DNA from: Vibrio mimicus CAIM 602
GTDB taxonomy: Bacteria > Pseudomonadota > Gammaproteobacteria > Enterobacterales > Vibrionaceae
DNA: 64,000 nt
Direction of reading: 5' to 3'
NCBI RefSeq assembly: GCF_000338875.1
Contig: NZ_AOMO01000016.1
Coordinates: 27,650-91,649 of the forward strand
Positions 30,007-41,220 of the stretch are shown here, piece by piece. The notes below the pieces were generated by a model, which searched no databases, was not told the DNA's origin, and saw only the letters and a program-made list of their open reading frames with translations. The number at the start of each line of letters is the position of its first letter. Position 1 is the stretch's first letter. The position numbers and the translations under genes are program-made.

Positions 30007-30795
30007 TTAACGAATGATACCGCGCTCTGATTTCTCAAGAAAATCGAGGAACACTTTCACACTTGGGAACTGTTCTGCTTCTTGAGCAATTTCTGCTTTC
30101 GCCGCTTCTAGCGTCAGGCCATTGCGGTACAGCGATTTGTAAGCACGGCGAATCGCATGGATTTCTGCCTTTTCAAAGCCGCGACGCTTTAAGCCTTCGA
30201 CGTTGATACCGAAAGGTGCACAGTGGTTACCTTGCGCCATCACGTAAGGTGGCACATCTTGTACTACGATAGAACCGCCACCCAGCATACAGTGGTCGCC
30301 AATATGGCAGAACTGATGAATCGCTGACATGCCGCCGATAATCGCTTGATTGCCCACTTTTACGTGACCCGCCAAAGTGGCGTTATTGGCAAAAATACAG
30401 CGATCGCCAATCACACAGTCATGCGCAACGTGTGCGTTGATCATAAACAGGTTATCGCTACCAACCTGAGTGATGCCTTTGTCTTGTACCGTACCACGGT
30501 GCATAGTCACGCTTTCACGGATAGTATTGCGATCGCCAATGATCAATTGGGTATCTTCACCTGCGTATTTGAGGTCCTGACACGCTTCACCAATCGAAGC
30601 AAACTGGAAAATACGATTGAAACAACCAATTTTGGTTGGACCTTTTACTACGACATGAGACATAAGCTCGGTGCCTTCACCGATCTCAACCTTGCTGTCG
30701 ACATAGCAAAAAGGACCAATTTTTACGTTAGCGCCAATAATGGCACCTTCTTCCACTACAGAAGTTGGGTGAATTTGTGCTGATTCGTGAATCAT
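30007..30795 (-). CDS. lpxA: UDP-N-acetylglucosamine O-acyltransferase
   Basis: LpxA adds 3-hydroxyacyl from ACP to UDP-GlcNAc, the first step of lipid A synthesis. The start at 30795 ([21 protein letters not shown]) gives 262 residues; the in-frame upstream extension overlaps fabZ and is not used. The left-handed beta-helix hexapeptide repeats fill residues 10-185, and the catalytic His lies in [12 protein letters not shown] near 125. The C-terminal helical domain begins at [20 protein letters not shown]. Only one base separates it from fabZ. Confidence 0.96.
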   Translation of the reverse strand: MIHESAQIHPTSVVEEGAIIGANVKIGPFCYVDSKVEIGEGTELMSHVVVKGPTKIGCFNRIFQFASIGEACQDLKYAGEDTQLIIGDRNTIRESVTMHRGTVQDKGITQVGSDNLFMINAHVAHDCVIGDRCIFANNATLAGHVKVGNQAIIGGMSAIHQFCHIGDHCMLGGGSIVVQDVPPYVMAQGNHCAPFGINVEGLKRRGFEKAEIHAIRRAYKSLYRNGLTLEAAKAEIAQEAEQFPSVKVFLDFLEKSERGIIR

Positions 30796-30796
30796 C

Positions 30797-31249
30797 TTAA
30801 AACTCTCGACGTGCGCATTTAAGTTGAGCAGAGCAAACGACATCGCCATCGACTTTGGCAACACCATTAAACAGTGCAATACCGCGACGCTCTTTTAGAA
30901 ACTCAACTTCAATCATCAGTTGATCGCCTGGGGTAACTGGCTTACGGAACTTCGCTTCATCAATACTTGCAAAATAGTACAGTTCATTTTCTTTTGGCGC
31001 ACCAAAGGTTTTAAACGCCAACAAGCCAGTAGCTTGCGCCATGGCTTCTAAAATCAGTACGCCGGGAAAAACCGGCAGTTGTGGAAAATGACCGGTAAAC
31101 TGAGGCTCGTTCACTGAAACATTTTTTAAACCAATCAGGTATTTGCCTTCTTCATAATCCGTGACGCGATCGATCAGCAAAAATGGGTAGCGATGCGGAA
31201 GAAGCGATTGAATTTCAGTGATGTTCATCGTTTTCTTGTCAGTAGTCAA
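30797..31249 (-). CDS. fabZ: 3-hydroxyacyl-ACP dehydratase FabZ
   Basis: FabZ dehydrates 3-hydroxyacyl-ACP in fatty acid elongation and competes with LpxA for 3-hydroxymyristoyl-ACP, which explains the linkage. The hot-dog fold has the catalytic His in [25 protein letters not shown] with its Glu. The start is uncertain: TTG at 31249 has AGGA at a good distance (150 residues); ATG at 31258/31255 is too close to that site, and ATG at 31228 would also give a full domain. Confidence 0.93.
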
Positions 31250-31336
31250 AGTCATCATCCTGTTCGTGTAAAAATAAATAAAGGAATACCCAACAGCGAA
31301 AAGACTCGCAAGATGCGAGCCTTTGGTGTCAGCCAA

Positions 31337-32389
31337 TTACGCTTGTGAATTATCAGGCTGCTCAGTGTCTGATTGCTCAAGCAGTTTTTCTAGAGCTTTC
31401 AGTCGCTTATGCATATCTTCAATGCGGTGCACTCGAGCAGCCGTTTTGCGCCACTCTTTGTTGGTTTGCAGAGGAATACCGGAAGAGTACATCCCCTTCT
31501 CCTCAATGCTACGCATCACCATACCCATACCTGTGATGGTCACACCATCAGCAATCTCGATATGGCCGTTAAGCACACTTGCACCACCAATGATGCAATA
31601 CTTACCGATACGAGTGCTGCCGGCGATAATGGTACCACCCGCTAAGGCGCTACCATATCCGATGTGCACGTTATGCGCGATTTGCAGTTGGTTATCGATG
31701 ATCACGTTATCTTCAATCACGGTATCGTCTAGCGCACCGCGATCGATGGTTGTGCAAGCGCCGATTTCTACGCGATCACCAATACGAACTGAACCAAGCT
31801 GAGGGATTTTGATCCACTCGCCACGTTCGTTGGCATAGCCAAAACCGTCAGCGCCAATCACAGTACCAGACTGAATTAAGCAGTCTGAGCCAATTTCCAC
31901 CTTATGATAGATGGTGACATTCGCCCAGAGTTTGGTGTTATCACCCAAACGTGCTTGCTTACCAATGAAACAGCCGGCACCAATCACGACGTTATCACCA
32001 AGCTGCACGCCTGATTCAATCACCGCATTAGCACCAATCGAAACGTTACTACCTAACTTCGCATCTTCGGCAATCACAGCGCTGGGGGCGATACCGTACG
32101 CTGGAGCAGGAGTCGAATCTAACGCCTGTGTCACTTTGGCAAAAGCCACATAAGGATCTGCGACCACCAGAGCGTTACCAGGGCAGAGTTCACGCTCACT
32201 GGCTTTGACCATGATGACCGTCGCTTTGCAATCACTTAAGTGTTTACTGTATTTAGGATTGGACAAGAACGTCACATTCCCAAGCTGTGCCTTATCCATA
32301 GGCGCAACGGCACTGACTAGTGCTGCTGGATCACCGTACAACTCCCCTCCGGTGATGGTGGCCAATTCGGCTAAAGTTAGTGTGGTCAT
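31337..32389 (-). CDS. lpxD: UDP-3-O-acylglucosamine N-acyltransferase
   Basis: LpxD adds the second, N-linked 3-hydroxyacyl chain in lipid A synthesis. The 350 residues have an N-terminal uridine-binding domain (1-100), a long hexapeptide-repeat beta-helix and a C-terminal helix ([27 protein letters not shown]). The catalytic His is in [17 protein letters not shown] near residue 240. It lies between skp and fabZ, as in E. coli. Confidence 0.96.
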   Translation of the reverse strand: MTTLTLAELATITGGELYGDPAALVSAVAPMDKAQLGNVTFLSNPKYSKHLSDCKATVIMVKASERELCPGNALVVADPYVAFAKVTQALDSTPAPAYGIAPSAVIAEDAKLGSNVSIGANAVIESGVQLGDNVVIGAGCFIGKQARLGDNTKLWANVTIYHKVEIGSDCLIQSGTVIGADGFGYANERGEWIKIPQLGSVRIGDRVEIGACTTIDRGALDDTVIEDNVIIDNQLQIAHNVHIGYGSALAGGTIIAGSTRIGKYCIIGGASVLNGHIEIADGVTITGMGMVMRSIEEKGMYSSGIPLQTNKEWRKTAARVHRIEDMHKRLKALEKLLEQSDTEQPDNSQA

Positions 32390-32398
32390 AGTTTTCGA

Positions 32399-32908
32399 TT
32401 ATTTAATGGCTTTAATAACTTTCTCAGATAGATTGTGCTCTGGCTTACCATATTGCATTGCACTGGTGTCTAGTACGATGTCGTAGCCTTCTTTCTCAGC
32501 CACTTTCTTCACCGCATCTTGGATCACTTTAAACAGTTTCTGCTTCTCTTCAGCTTCACGACGTGCTGAAGCTTGCTCTAGAGCCTGAGCTTTGATCTTG
32601 TATTTGCTATCCAACTGACCGATTTCGATACGGAGTTTTTCAACTTCGTCTTGACCCATCAATTGACCATCACGCTTTAACTTTTCAATCTTGGTTTTTG
32701 CATCCGCTTGGATTGCTTGTAGCTCAGCAGCTTTATCTTTGAACTCTTCCTGCATTTTTTGCAGAACAACTTCACGCTGCGGTAATGCCTGGAACACTTG
32801 CGCAGTATTGATATAACCAATTTTCTGCGCTGCTTCAGCCGCATTAGCCACTAAAGATGAGCTTAGGATAATCAGGCCAAGACCGGCTGCTTTGATCATG
32901 TTTTTCAA
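32399..32908 (-). CDS. skp: Periplasmic chaperone Skp (OmpH)
   Basis: Skp holds unfolded outer-membrane proteins in the periplasm for BamA. The 169-residue protein has a signal peptide ending around VANAAEA, followed by the family start QKIGYINTAQVFQALPQ. Residues 50-125 form the charged coiled-coil tentacles (KDKAAELQAIQADAKTKIEK and QALEQASARREAEEKQKLF), and the trimerisation strand VAEKEGYDIVLDTSAMQY follows. It lies 14 bases downstream of bamA and 9 bases before lpxD. Confidence 0.94.
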   Translation of the reverse strand: MKNMIKAAGLGLIILSSSLVANAAEAAQKIGYINTAQVFQALPQREVVLQKMQEEFKDKAAELQAIQADAKTKIEKLKRDGQLMGQDEVEKLRIEIGQLDSKYKIKAQALEQASARREAEEKQKLFKVIQDAVKKVAEKEGYDIVLDTSAMQYGKPEHNLSEKVIKAIK

Positions 32909-32922
32909 AATATGTTCCTCTC

Positions 32923-35334
32923 CTAGAAGGTTCTTCCAATAGTGAAGGTGAAGAACTCTTCGTCGTCACCCTCATAAATTTTAATCGGTTTAGCCAATGA
33001 GAAAACCAAAGGCCCCATTGGCGACATCCACTGCAAAGCGACGCCGTATGATGAACGATAATTGGTTGGATCTGAGTAATCGTAGTAATACTGGTTACCA
33101 TAAGCAGCATTAGAACGGTAATCAAATTCGGTATCCCACACACTCGCCATATCATAGAAGATACTGGTACGGATTTGGCTACGCGCTTCATCCGAGGCAA
33201 ACGGTGTTGGTACAATCAGCTCAACACTGGCTAAAGCAATCGCGTTACCGCCGACTGAATCATCAGTTGCCGTATCCGAGCCATTGTTTGAGCCGGAGAA
33301 ATCACGATACACCGCTTTAGGACCTGCAGAGTTTGACCCAAAACCACGTAATGAGGTAAAGCCGCCCGCATAGAAGTTCTCATAAAACGGGAACAGGTTA
33401 TCTTTTCCATCCGTTTGACCGTAGCCATTACCGTAACCCAATCGTCCGCGTAATAACAAGGTGAACTCGTGTTTCTTGGTCAGCGGGAAGTATTGACGTA
33501 CATCGTATTGCAACTTGAAGTACTGGGCATCAGAGCCTGGAACCGTCATTTTATAGAAGGCGCGCTGATGGTTACCTGCCGTCGGGAAATAACTGTTATT
33601 CAGGTTGTTACGTGTCCATGCCAAGTTAATATCGAAATCGTCAGTCAATAAGTTACCGCCGGAATCAATATTACTCGCTTGCGCTGTCAGGAAGTTTTCT
33701 ACTTGTAAATATGGTGTCAAATTACCGATCTTGTTATGGGTATAACCAACACCAAACTCGAAGCGGTTTAACTCATCGTATGGGAAACCCCAAGTCAGAT
33801 TCGTACCGTAACTTTCGTTGGTATAGTCAACAATACCCGCTTCAGAGGCTTCAAACTGGTTATAGAAAACTTTACCACCAAGGCTAACACCATCAAGGTT
33901 CCAGTATGGATCGCGATATTCCAGAGTCAGGTTTTTCTGGTAATCGTTGATCATGGCATTGACGCCAACGCGATTACCGCTACCCAAGAAGTTGTCTTGT
34001 TGCAAACCAATCTGGAAACTCACTCCGGACTCAGTACCGTAGCCAACACCGAAGTTAATACTGCCTGAGTTGGCTTCTTTGACACTATAAACAAGGTCAA
34101 CTTGGTCTTCACTGCCAGGAACACGTACCGTCTGCACTTCTACCGTTTCAAAGAAACCCAAACGATTCAGACGTGTTTTACCAGTATCAATGTCTTTGGA
34201 GTTAAGCCAACTGCCTTCCATTTGACGCATTTCACGACGCAGCACTTCATCACGCGTGCTGTTGTTGCCCACAAAACGGATATCACGCACATAGATGCGC
34301 TTGCCCGCTTCTACGTGGACAACTAAGGAAACTTGCTGTTTTTCGTCATCAAATTCAGGAAGAGTACGAACTTGAGGGTAGGCATATCCTGACTCACCTA
34401 AAACTTTCTTCACACTTTCTTCAAGTCGAGTGACCGAAGAACCGTTATAGGTATCGCCGATAGCAAACGGGATCAAAGAAGTGAATTCAGCTTCTTTACC
34501 CATCAAATCACCACGGAACTGAACTTTGCTCACCGTGTACGGCTCGCCTTCATTCAGATTGAGGGTAATGTACACACCTTTCTTATCCGGAGAGATAGCC
34601 ACTTGAGTGCTGTCTACCTGAAACTTCAGGTAACCACGGTCAAGATAGTAAGTGCGCAGTGCTTCAATATCACCAGCCAGCACTTGTTTCTTGTACTTGT
34701 CATCAGCTAAGAAGTTCCACCAAGAAACATCAACATTGAGGTTAAAGCGTGACAACAACTCCTCATCGCTGAACACTTCATTGCCAATAAAATTGATTTG
34801 CTGGATCTTGGCAGAAACGCCTTCAGTAAAGACAAACTTAAGGTCAGCACGATTACGTGGCAATGGGGTGACTACCGCTTTCACGGTCGCGTTATATTTA
34901 CCCACGCTGTAATAAAAATCTTCCAGACCTTTTTCGATATTGCTCAGCGTGGTGCGATCCAAAGCCTCACCAACTCGAATATTGGAAGCTTCCAAATTTT
35001 GCTTGAGCTGCTCTTCTTTGATCGCCTTATTGCCAGAAAATGACACGCTAGCAATGGTTGGACGCTCTTTAACTTGCACCACCAAGGTATTGCCATCTCG
35101 CAGGACTTTGACATCCTCAAAGTTACCAGAGGTATACAGCGCCTTGATTATGTTAGCCACATCTTGTGAATCAACACTATCGCCGACTCGCACTGGCATT
35201 TTCAGCAAAGCAGCACCCAAAGCGACACGCTGTAGGCCATTAATCTGAATATCCTGTACCACAAAATTTTCGGCACCATTCGCCGACACGCTAGTGGCGA
35301 GCAGTGTCGCGAGCAGAATCTGTTTCATCGCCAT
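32923..35334 (-). CDS. bamA: Outer-membrane protein assembly factor BamA
   Basis: BamA inserts beta-barrel proteins into the outer membrane. The 803 residues comprise a signal peptide (about 1-20, ending SANGA), five POTRA domains (about 22-420, starting FVVQDIQINGLQRV) and a C-terminal 16-strand barrel. The lid-loop motif is TSLRGFGSNSAGPKAVY near residue 650, and the last residue is Phe (FTFTIGRTF), the usual Bam signal. Its neighbours rseP, skp, lpxD and fabZ are the conserved envelope cluster. Confidence 0.97.
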   Translation of the reverse strand: MAMKQILLATLLATSVSANGAENFVVQDIQINGLQRVALGAALLKMPVRVGDSVDSQDVANIIKALYTSGNFEDVKVLRDGNTLVVQVKERPTIASVSFSGNKAIKEEQLKQNLEASNIRVGEALDRTTLSNIEKGLEDFYYSVGKYNATVKAVVTPLPRNRADLKFVFTEGVSAKIQQINFIGNEVFSDEELLSRFNLNVDVSWWNFLADDKYKKQVLAGDIEALRTYYLDRGYLKFQVDSTQVAISPDKKGVYITLNLNEGEPYTVSKVQFRGDLMGKEAEFTSLIPFAIGDTYNGSSVTRLEESVKKVLGESGYAYPQVRTLPEFDDEKQQVSLVVHVEAGKRIYVRDIRFVGNNSTRDEVLRREMRQMEGSWLNSKDIDTGKTRLNRLGFFETVEVQTVRVPGSEDQVDLVYSVKEANSGSINFGVGYGTESGVSFQIGLQQDNFLGSGNRVGVNAMINDYQKNLTLEYRDPYWNLDGVSLGGKVFYNQFEASEAGIVDYTNESYGTNLTWGFPYDELNRFEFGVGYTHNKIGNLTPYLQVENFLTAQASNIDSGGNLLTDDFDINLAWTRNNLNNSYFPTAGNHQRAFYKMTVPGSDAQYFKLQYDVRQYFPLTKKHEFTLLLRGRLGYGNGYGQTDGKDNLFPFYENFYAGGFTSLRGFGSNSAGPKAVYRDFSGSNNGSDTATDDSVGGNAIALASVELIVPTPFASDEARSQIRTSIFYDMASVWDTEFDYRSNAAYGNQYYYDYSDPTNYRSSYGVALQWMSPMGPLVFSLAKPIKIYEGDDEEFFTFTIGRTF

Positions 35335-35382
35335 ATTGTTTTGAGTTCTTCCTTACTGCAACTCTTGCCTAATGTTTATCAA

Positions 35383-36741
35383 TCACAGGCGAGTAAAATC
35401 GTTAAAGATTGCGATGGCCATTAAAGAGAAAATGATGGCTCCACCAATCCGATAACCCATCTCTTGTACCTTTTCTGGTACAGGGCGACGAATTACCGCT
35501 TCAATCATGAAAAACAGTAGATGACCACCATCCAACATCGGTAGTGGCACCAAATTGATAATGCCTAGGTTGATACTGATCAGAGCCAAAAAGCCTAAAA
35601 AGTAGACAAAACCATAATCCGCTGTCGTTCCCGCGCCTTTCGCGATGGAAATAGGACCGCTGAGATTATTCAACCCAACATCACCCACCAGCAGCTTTTT
35701 CAACATACTGATAGTCAGGTCAATCACTTGTCCGCTTTTCTCAACTGCTTTGCCAAGCGACTCAAATACACCAAATTGCAATTCAAATCGATAGCTTTGC
35801 GGCCATTCTGCGACTTTTGGTGCGATTCCCGCAAAACCAATCACTTTTCCTTGCGAAAGCTCACGGCTATCTGGCGTCAAAGTCAGCTCAACTTGTTCAC
35901 CCGCTCTCTCAACCAGCACTGTGATTGGCACATTGGGATTACTTTGAATCGCATTGACTACGTGCTGCCAACCTTCAATCGCTTGCCCATTAATTTTCAG
36001 TAATGTATCACCGACTTGCAGGCCAGCGAGCTCACCGGCACCTTGCGGAGTCACATTGACCAGCTCAGTCGAGATCGTCGGTGTAAATGGCTTAAAACCA
36101 AGTGCCCCCATAGCAGACTCTGTTTCTGGGTCAAAGTTCCAATCACGCAGATTTATTGTCTTGATTTCGTCGAGTCCGACACCTTCCGTAGAAGAGACTG
36201 TCAGTGTAAGACTGTCATCGCCGATATGGCCGATTAAACCCATATTGACGGACTCCCAATCAGGGGTATTAACACCAGATACGGCCTTAATCTCCATCCC
36301 AGGCTCAATTCCGGCTTGGGCGGCAATTGAATATGGGGTCACTTCACCAACCACAGGCTTGACCGCCGGAACACCGATCATAAATACCAGCCAGTAGGCA
36401 AAAACAGCAAAGAGGAAATTGAAGAGAGGGCCTGCACTGACAATCGCTGAGCGTTTCCACAGCGACTGCTTATCAAACGCCATCGCTTGTTGCTCGGCCG
36501 GAACATCATCCACTCGGCCATCAAGCATCTTCACGTAGCCACCGAGCGGGATCATCGAAATACTGTATTCTGTACCATCACGGCCAATACGTTTCCAGAT
36601 GGATTTACCAAAACCGATCGAGAATTTTTCGACTTTGACGCCACAGCGTCTCGCAACCCAGAAGTGCCCAAACTCATGCACGGCGACTAAAATTCCCAGC
36701 GCAATGATAAAGGCGATGAAGTTCCATAATATGTCGTTCAT
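35383..36741 (-). CDS. rseP: Regulated intramembrane protease RseP
   Basis: RseP is the site-2 zinc protease that cuts anti-sigma-E factor RseA inside the membrane. The 452-residue protein has the HExxH zinc site VHEFGH at H22-H26 in the first helix, two tandem PDZ domains (about 115-305, with [16 protein letters not shown] in the second) and the third zinc ligand in [19 protein letters not shown] near 400. dxr overlaps its start by four bases, giving tight coupling. Confidence 0.96.
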   Translation of the reverse strand: MNDILWNFIAFIIALGILVAVHEFGHFWVARRCGVKVEKFSIGFGKSIWKRIGRDGTEYSISMIPLGGYVKMLDGRVDDVPAEQQAMAFDKQSLWKRSAIVSAGPLFNFLFAVFAYWLVFMIGVPAVKPVVGEVTPYSIAAQAGIEPGMEIKAVSGVNTPDWESVNMGLIGHIGDDSLTLTVSSTEGVGLDEIKTINLRDWNFDPETESAMGALGFKPFTPTISTELVNVTPQGAGELAGLQVGDTLLKINGQAIEGWQHVVNAIQSNPNVPITVLVERAGEQVELTLTPDSRELSQGKVIGFAGIAPKVAEWPQSYRFELQFGVFESLGKAVEKSGQVIDLTISMLKKLLVGDVGLNNLSGPISIAKGAGTTADYGFVYFLGFLALISINLGIINLVPLPMLDGGHLLFFMIEAVIRRPVPEKVQEMGYRIGGAIIFSLMAIAIFNDFTRL

Positions 36742-37946
36742 TGTTGACGCTCTTTTAAAACTTGGTGGGCAAAATGTCGGGCCATTGTATCTAGCTCAAG
36801 TAGGCTTTCCAAGTCACGGCAATGTAACTGATTGTTGGTCGCACAGACCTTAGACAATACCTGATCATTGATCAACGCGATGTCAGTAAAACGTATTTTA
36901 CGTTTTAAAAAGGCGTCAACCGCCACTTCATTTGCGGCATTAAGTGAGGTGGTCGCATGCTGTCCAAGAAAACAAGCATCCATCGCAAGCTGTAAACAGG
37001 GGTAACGAGCGAAATCTACATCCATGAACGTCAGTTGCTGAAGACGAGTAAAATCAAGCGCTGGCACTCCTGCTGCAACACGCTCCGGGTAAGCCATTGC
37101 GTAAGAGATCGGTGTCGCCATATCCGGTTCCCCCAACTGAGCAATCACCGAACCATCTTTGTATTGCACCATAGAATGGATCACAGACTGAGGATGGATA
37201 AGCACCTTTAGCTGATCACGCGAGGTGTTAAACAACCACTTAGCCTCAATATATTCGAGACCTTTGTTCATCATGGTCGCCGAATCAACGGATATCTTAG
37301 GTCCCATAGACCAATTCGGATGAGCGATGGCTTGCTCTGGCGTTACGGCATCCAATGTTGCGAGATCACTGTAGCGGAATGGGCCGCCAGATCCCGTCAG
37401 CAAAATATGATCGATACCGTGTTGCTGTAGATCACAACGGCCAAGCTGAGTTTGAATCTCACTCGGTAGACATTGGAAAATCGCGTTATGCTCGCTATCC
37501 ACGGGCATCAATTCTGCGCCCGATTGTGCCACCGCATCAATAAACAGTTGGCCAGACATCACCAGTGCTTCTTTATTGGCAAGCAATACTCGTTTACCAG
37601 CTTTGACCGCAGCCATCGTAGGAAGCAAGCCTGCAGCACCAACAATTGCCGCCATCACAGTATCAACTTCATCCAATGCGGCAACTTGGCACATCGCCTC
37701 TTCACCGTACAAAACTTCCGTTGTTTGATTTTGGCCTTTAAGCAACTGCTGTAATTCTGTAGCAGCCTGCGCTGTCGACATGACAGCAAACTTTGGCTGC
37801 CACTGCAGGCAAAGCTGGTGCATTTTGGCTACATTGCCCCCAGCAACTAAAGCAACAATCGAAAACTGCTGTGGATTTTGGGCAATAACCTTGAGGGTAC
37901 TGGCTCCAATCGAACCAGTGGCACCTAAAATGGTTAATTTACGCAT
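36738..37946 (-). CDS. dxr: 1-deoxy-D-xylulose 5-phosphate reductoisomerase
   Basis: Dxr (IspC) makes 2-C-methyl-D-erythritol 4-phosphate with NADPH, the committed step of the MEP isoprenoid pathway. The 402 residues start with the nucleotide-binding loop [33 protein letters not shown] near 124, [14 protein letters not shown] near 147 with metal-binding Asp and Glu, and [23 protein letters not shown] near 208 are the catalytic segments. It supplies the precursor for UppS in the same cluster. Confidence 0.96.
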   Translation of the reverse strand: MRKLTILGATGSIGASTLKVIAQNPQQFSIVALVAGGNVAKMHQLCLQWQPKFAVMSTAQAATELQQLLKGQNQTTEVLYGEEAMCQVAALDEVDTVMAAIVGAAGLLPTMAAVKAGKRVLLANKEALVMSGQLFIDAVAQSGAELMPVDSEHNAIFQCLPSEIQTQLGRCDLQQHGIDHILLTGSGGPFRYSDLATLDAVTPEQAIAHPNWSMGPKISVDSATMMNKGLEYIEAKWLFNTSRDQLKVLIHPQSVIHSMVQYKDGSVIAQLGEPDMATPISYAMAYPERVAAGVPALDFTRLQQLTFMDVDFARYPCLQLAMDACFLGQHATTSLNAANEVAVDAFLKRKIRFTDIALINDQVLSKVCATNNQLHCRDLESLLELDTMARHFAHQVLKERQQ

Positions 37947-37994
37947 AGTGAAAACCGCTGTTATTCACATCAGGCTGCCTAGGCAGCCTGATGA

Positions 37995-38837
37995 TTAGAA
38001 CAAGAAATAGAGAAATGCGAACACAGGAAAAGCGGCCGTTAGGCTATCAATCCGATCCAAAATGCCGCCATGTCCCGGAATAATATTACTGCTGTCCTTG
38101 ATGCCAGAGACGCGCTTAAACATGCTCTCAACCAGATCACCTAGAACTGAAATCACTACAGTGATCAAAATAATCAGCAGCATTACAGGCATAGAACTAA
38201 ATTGAATACCAAACCACTCTGCTACCCAGTAACCAACCAACATGGCAGTGGCGATACCACCAACAAGACCTTCAATGGTTTTATTTGGGCTGACCGCTGG
38301 TGCCATTTTGTGCTTGCCTAAACTTTTTCCCACAAAATAGGCACCGCTGTCTGCGGCCCAAACCAGAAAACAGACGAATAACACGAGTTTCGCACCATAA
38401 AAAGGGTCAGAAAGATAAGTATTGGCACGTAAAAATAGCACACTCCAGAAAAATGGCAGTAACGTCAGCAGCCCAAACAGGTGGCGAACAGCACTTGAGT
38501 GCTCCCAAAGCGGGCGAGAACGCGGATACGTAATCGCCAATGCACTAGAAACAAGCCACCATAGGCTACCGATTCCAAGCACAATAAAATGAGTTGCATC
38601 AACATTGCCGATTGCTGGAAATTCGAAATCGATCAGTGCGATACTGAGCCCGCCGAACAATAAGGCGGGAATCATGGCCAAAATGCGTGATGGTTGGTTA
38701 ACGAACTGAGTCCATTCCCAGAATCCTAGTAAGGTCACTATCGCAAGTGCCAGCATAAACCAAGCAAAAGGCAAATAAAGGATGCCAAGGATCACCAAAG
38801 GCGCTAGAACAAGCGCTGTAATGATTCGCTGCTTCAA
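37995..38837 (-). CDS. cdsA: Phosphatidate cytidylyltransferase
   Basis: CdsA makes CDP-diacylglycerol from phosphatidate and CTP, the branch point for all phospholipids. The 280-residue inner-membrane protein has about eight hydrophobic segments and ends with the CdsA signature, ESMFKRVSGIKDSSNIIPGHGGILDRIDSL near 235-264. It sits between uppS and dxr. Confidence 0.95.
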   Translation of the reverse strand: MKQRIITALVLAPLVILGILYLPFAWFMLALAIVTLLGFWEWTQFVNQPSRILAMIPALLFGGLSIALIDFEFPAIGNVDATHFIVLGIGSLWWLVSSALAITYPRSRPLWEHSSAVRHLFGLLTLLPFFWSVLFLRANTYLSDPFYGAKLVLFVCFLVWAADSGAYFVGKSLGKHKMAPAVSPNKTIEGLVGGIATAMLVGYWVAEWFGIQFSSMPVMLLIILITVVISVLGDLVESMFKRVSGIKDSSNIIPGHGGILDRIDSLTAAFPVFAFLYFLF

Positions 38838-38854
38838 ATTGAGAAGTCCTATAT

Positions 38855-39607
38855 TCAGTTTTCCATCAATGCCTTGATTTGTTCACCAGTACAGCCAAAA
38901 CGGCGCTCTCGATTAACAAACCAAGTCACTGCTTCAATCAGGCAGTTTTCATCGAACTCAGGCCAGAAGACTGGAGTAAAATACATTTCTGCGTAGGCAA
39001 GTTGCCATAGCATAAAGTTACTAATGCGGCACTCTCCGCTAGTACGGATCAACAAATCAACCTCTGGCAAATCAGCCATAGTCAAATGCTGTTTGATCAT
39101 CGCTTCATCGATTTCAGCAGGGAGAAGATCACCTTGCGCCACTTTCTCAGCCAAAGCCTGAGTCGCTTGCAAAATGTCCCACTTACCACCGTAATTCGCA
39201 GCAATGTTCACTACCATTCCCGTATTACTTGCCGTGAGCGCTTCCGCTTGAGCAATTTTGGATTGTAAGCGCTCACTAAAGCGGCTTTTATCCCCAATCA
39301 CTCGAAGACGCAGATTATTCTTATGCAATTTTTTAATTTCGGTTGAAAGAACTGTGATGAAAAGTTCCATCAACACGCCCACTTCTTCCTCAGGACGACG
39401 CCAGTTTTCGCTACTAAAAGCAAACAGGGTAACGGCTTTAATACCAAGACGAGCGGAAGTTGAGATGGTTTTTCGAACCGCAGCAACACCATTTTTATGG
39501 CCGAATACACGCGGTTTTCCCTGTGCTTTCGCCCAACGACCATTACCATCCATAATGACGGCAATATGCTTAGGCAATACATCTTGGGAAATGGATAGAT
39601 TCTGCAT
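38855..39607 (-). CDS. uppS: Undecaprenyl diphosphate synthase
   Basis: UppS adds eight isoprene units in cis to farnesyl diphosphate, giving the C55 carrier for peptidoglycan and O-antigen. The start at 39607 gives 250 residues; a GTG nine bases earlier is possible. The catalytic motif [27 protein letters not shown] lies near residue 16, FSSENWRRP near 69, and [23 protein letters not shown] near 196. It starts the uppS-to-lpxA run, after the frr terminator. Confidence 0.96.
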   Translation of the reverse strand: MQNLSISQDVLPKHIAVIMDGNGRWAKAQGKPRVFGHKNGVAAVRKTISTSARLGIKAVTLFAFSSENWRRPEEEVGVLMELFITVLSTEIKKLHKNNLRLRVIGDKSRFSERLQSKIAQAEALTASNTGMVVNIAANYGGKWDILQATQALAEKVAQGDLLPAEIDEAMIKQHLTMADLPEVDLLIRTSGECRISNFMLWQLAYAEMYFTPVFWPEFDENCLIEAVTWFVNRERRFGCTGEQIKALMEN

Positions 39608-39653
39608 AAGAAACACAACGAATAAATAAAGAGGCGCAAGAGTAGCATAAAAA

Positions 39654-39682
39654 AACGCTGTGCTGCGAGCACAGCGTTTTAT
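39654..39682 (-). terminator. Terminator of frr
   Basis: AAAACGCTGTGCT-type arms pair around GCGAGC; the minus strand ends in a T7 run, and the hairpin lies 17 bases after the frr stop. Confidence 0.85.
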
Positions 39683-39698
39683 TCACTAAGCCAGTGGA

Positions 39699-40256
39699 TT
39701 AAACTTCCATCAGCTCTTTTTCTTTTGCTGCTAGAACATCATCGATCTTCTTCACTGCAGCATCAGTCAGTTTTTGAATGTCTTCTTGTGCGCGACGCTC
39801 ATCATCTTCTGAAATCTCTTTGTCTTTCAGTAGACCTTTCAGATCGTTGTTCGCATCACGACGAATGTTACGTACTGCAACACGGCCGCCTTCAGCTTCA
39901 CCACGTACGATCTTCACCAGATCACGGCGACGCTCTTCTGTAAGCGGTGGTAGTGGAACACGAATGATAGTACCCGCTGACATTGGGTTCAGACCTAGGT
40001 CAGACATCAGGATCGCTTTCTCAACTTTTTGAGTTAAATCGCGATCGAACACGGTGATCGCTAAAGTACGCGCATCTTCCGCAACAACGTTAGCAACCTG
40101 ATTAAGTGGAGTTGGAGCGCCGTAGTAGTCAACTGAAATGCCTGTCAGCAGACTTGGGTGAGCACGGCCAGTACGAATCTTAGACAAGCCATTTTTCAGT
40201 GCTTCAACACTTTTCTCCATACGCTCTTGCGCATCTTTTTTGATCTCATTAATCAC
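39699..40256 (-). CDS. frr: Ribosome recycling factor
   Basis: RRF with EF-G splits the post-termination ribosome. The 185 residues show the usual order: [30 protein letters not shown] (domain I helix), then [15 protein letters not shown] (domain II), then [35 protein letters not shown] (domain I). It is 53 bases downstream of pyrH, the same order as in most gammaproteobacteria. Confidence 0.97.
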   Translation of the reverse strand: MINEIKKDAQERMEKSVEALKNGLSKIRTGRAHPSLLTGISVDYYGAPTPLNQVANVVAEDARTLAITVFDRDLTQKVEKAILMSDLGLNPMSAGTIIRVPLPPLTEERRRDLVKIVRGEAEGGRVAVRNIRRDANNDLKGLLKDKEISEDDERRAQEDIQKLTDAAVKKIDDVLAAKEKELMEV

Positions 40257-40309
40257 AATATCACCTTAATTCTTATTTTCGTTTCGAGAGCATTTGGTTT
40301 TGAGGCTGA

Positions 40310-41041
40310 TCACAGCGCGTCGCTGATCAGTGTACCTTCCGCTTCACCCATAACGACACGACGAAGCGCGCCAGGCTTGTTCATGTTAAATACACGAATC
40401 GGCATTTTATGGTCACGAGCCAGAGTAAACGCTGCCAAATCCATCACTTTAAGTTCTTTCTCAAGCACATCGTTGTAAGCAAGCTTATCATACAGTTGTG
40501 CATCTGGGTTGGCTACCGGGTCAGCGCTGTAAACACCATCTACTTTCGTCGCTTTGAGAACCACGTCAGCTTCAATCTCAATACCGCGCAGACACGCTGC
40601 AGAATCGGTAGTAAAGAAAGGATTACCAGTACCCGCAGCGAAAATTACCACACGGCCTTGGCGCAATTCACGAATCGCATCGGACCAGCTGTAATCGTCA
40701 CACACACCATTCAGAGGAATAGCAGACATTAGACGTGCGTTAACATAAGCACGGTGCAATGCATCACGCATCGCCAATCCGTTCATCACGGTTGCCAGCA
40801 TACCCATATGGTCACCCACAACGCGGTTCATGCCTGCTTTTGCAAGGCCTGCACCACGGAACAGGTTACCCCCACCAATCACAACACCCACTTGTACGCC
40901 CAGTTCAACCAGTTCTTTTACTTCCTGAGCCATACGGTCAAGTACCGTTGGATCAATACCAAAACCTTCAGTGCCTTGTAGCGCTTCACCACTCAGTTTT
41001 AACAGAATACGTTGATAAGCGGGTTTAGGGTTCGTTGTCAT
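40310..41041 (-). CDS. pyrH: UMP kinase
   Basis: PyrH phosphorylates UMP to UDP with ATP; it is a hexameric amino-acid-kinase-fold enzyme. The 243 residues contain [12 protein letters not shown] near 13, [20 protein letters not shown] near 52 and the UMP-binding segment [42 protein letters not shown] near 135. GGAAGG precedes the start. A terminator separates it from tsf. Confidence 0.97.
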   Translation of the reverse strand: MTTNPKPAYQRILLKLSGEALQGTEGFGIDPTVLDRMAQEVKELVELGVQVGVVIGGGNLFRGAGLAKAGMNRVVGDHMGMLATVMNGLAMRDALHRAYVNARLMSAIPLNGVCDDYSWSDAIRELRQGRVVIFAAGTGNPFFTTDSAACLRGIEIEADVVLKATKVDGVYSADPVANPDAQLYDKLAYNDVLEKELKVMDLAAFTLARDHKMPIRVFNMNKPGALRRVVMGEAEGTLISDAL

Positions 41042-41171
41042 GGGAGTTACCTTCCAAAGAGAGTTGAGGATTAACAGTCATGGATAGATTTGAGCGTGGG
41101 CTTAAATCCATTCATCACGGCTAATCGACGCTTTTGCGAGCTACATTTAACTAATCAAGGCATTAATCGTG

Positions 41172-41203
41172 AAAAGACCGCAGCTATGGCCACGGTCTTT
41201 TTT
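41172..41203 (-). terminator. Terminator of tsf
   Basis: AAAAGACCG and CGGTCTTTT pair around a 12-base loop, 18 bases after the tsf stop. pyrH should therefore have its own promoter in the 179-base gap. Confidence 0.85.
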
Positions 41204-41220
41204 GAGCAATCGCGCTAGGA

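Noticed and set aside
31323..31802. 159-codon ORF antisense to lpxD
   Set aside because: Shadow of the hexapeptide-repeat coding pattern of lpxD.
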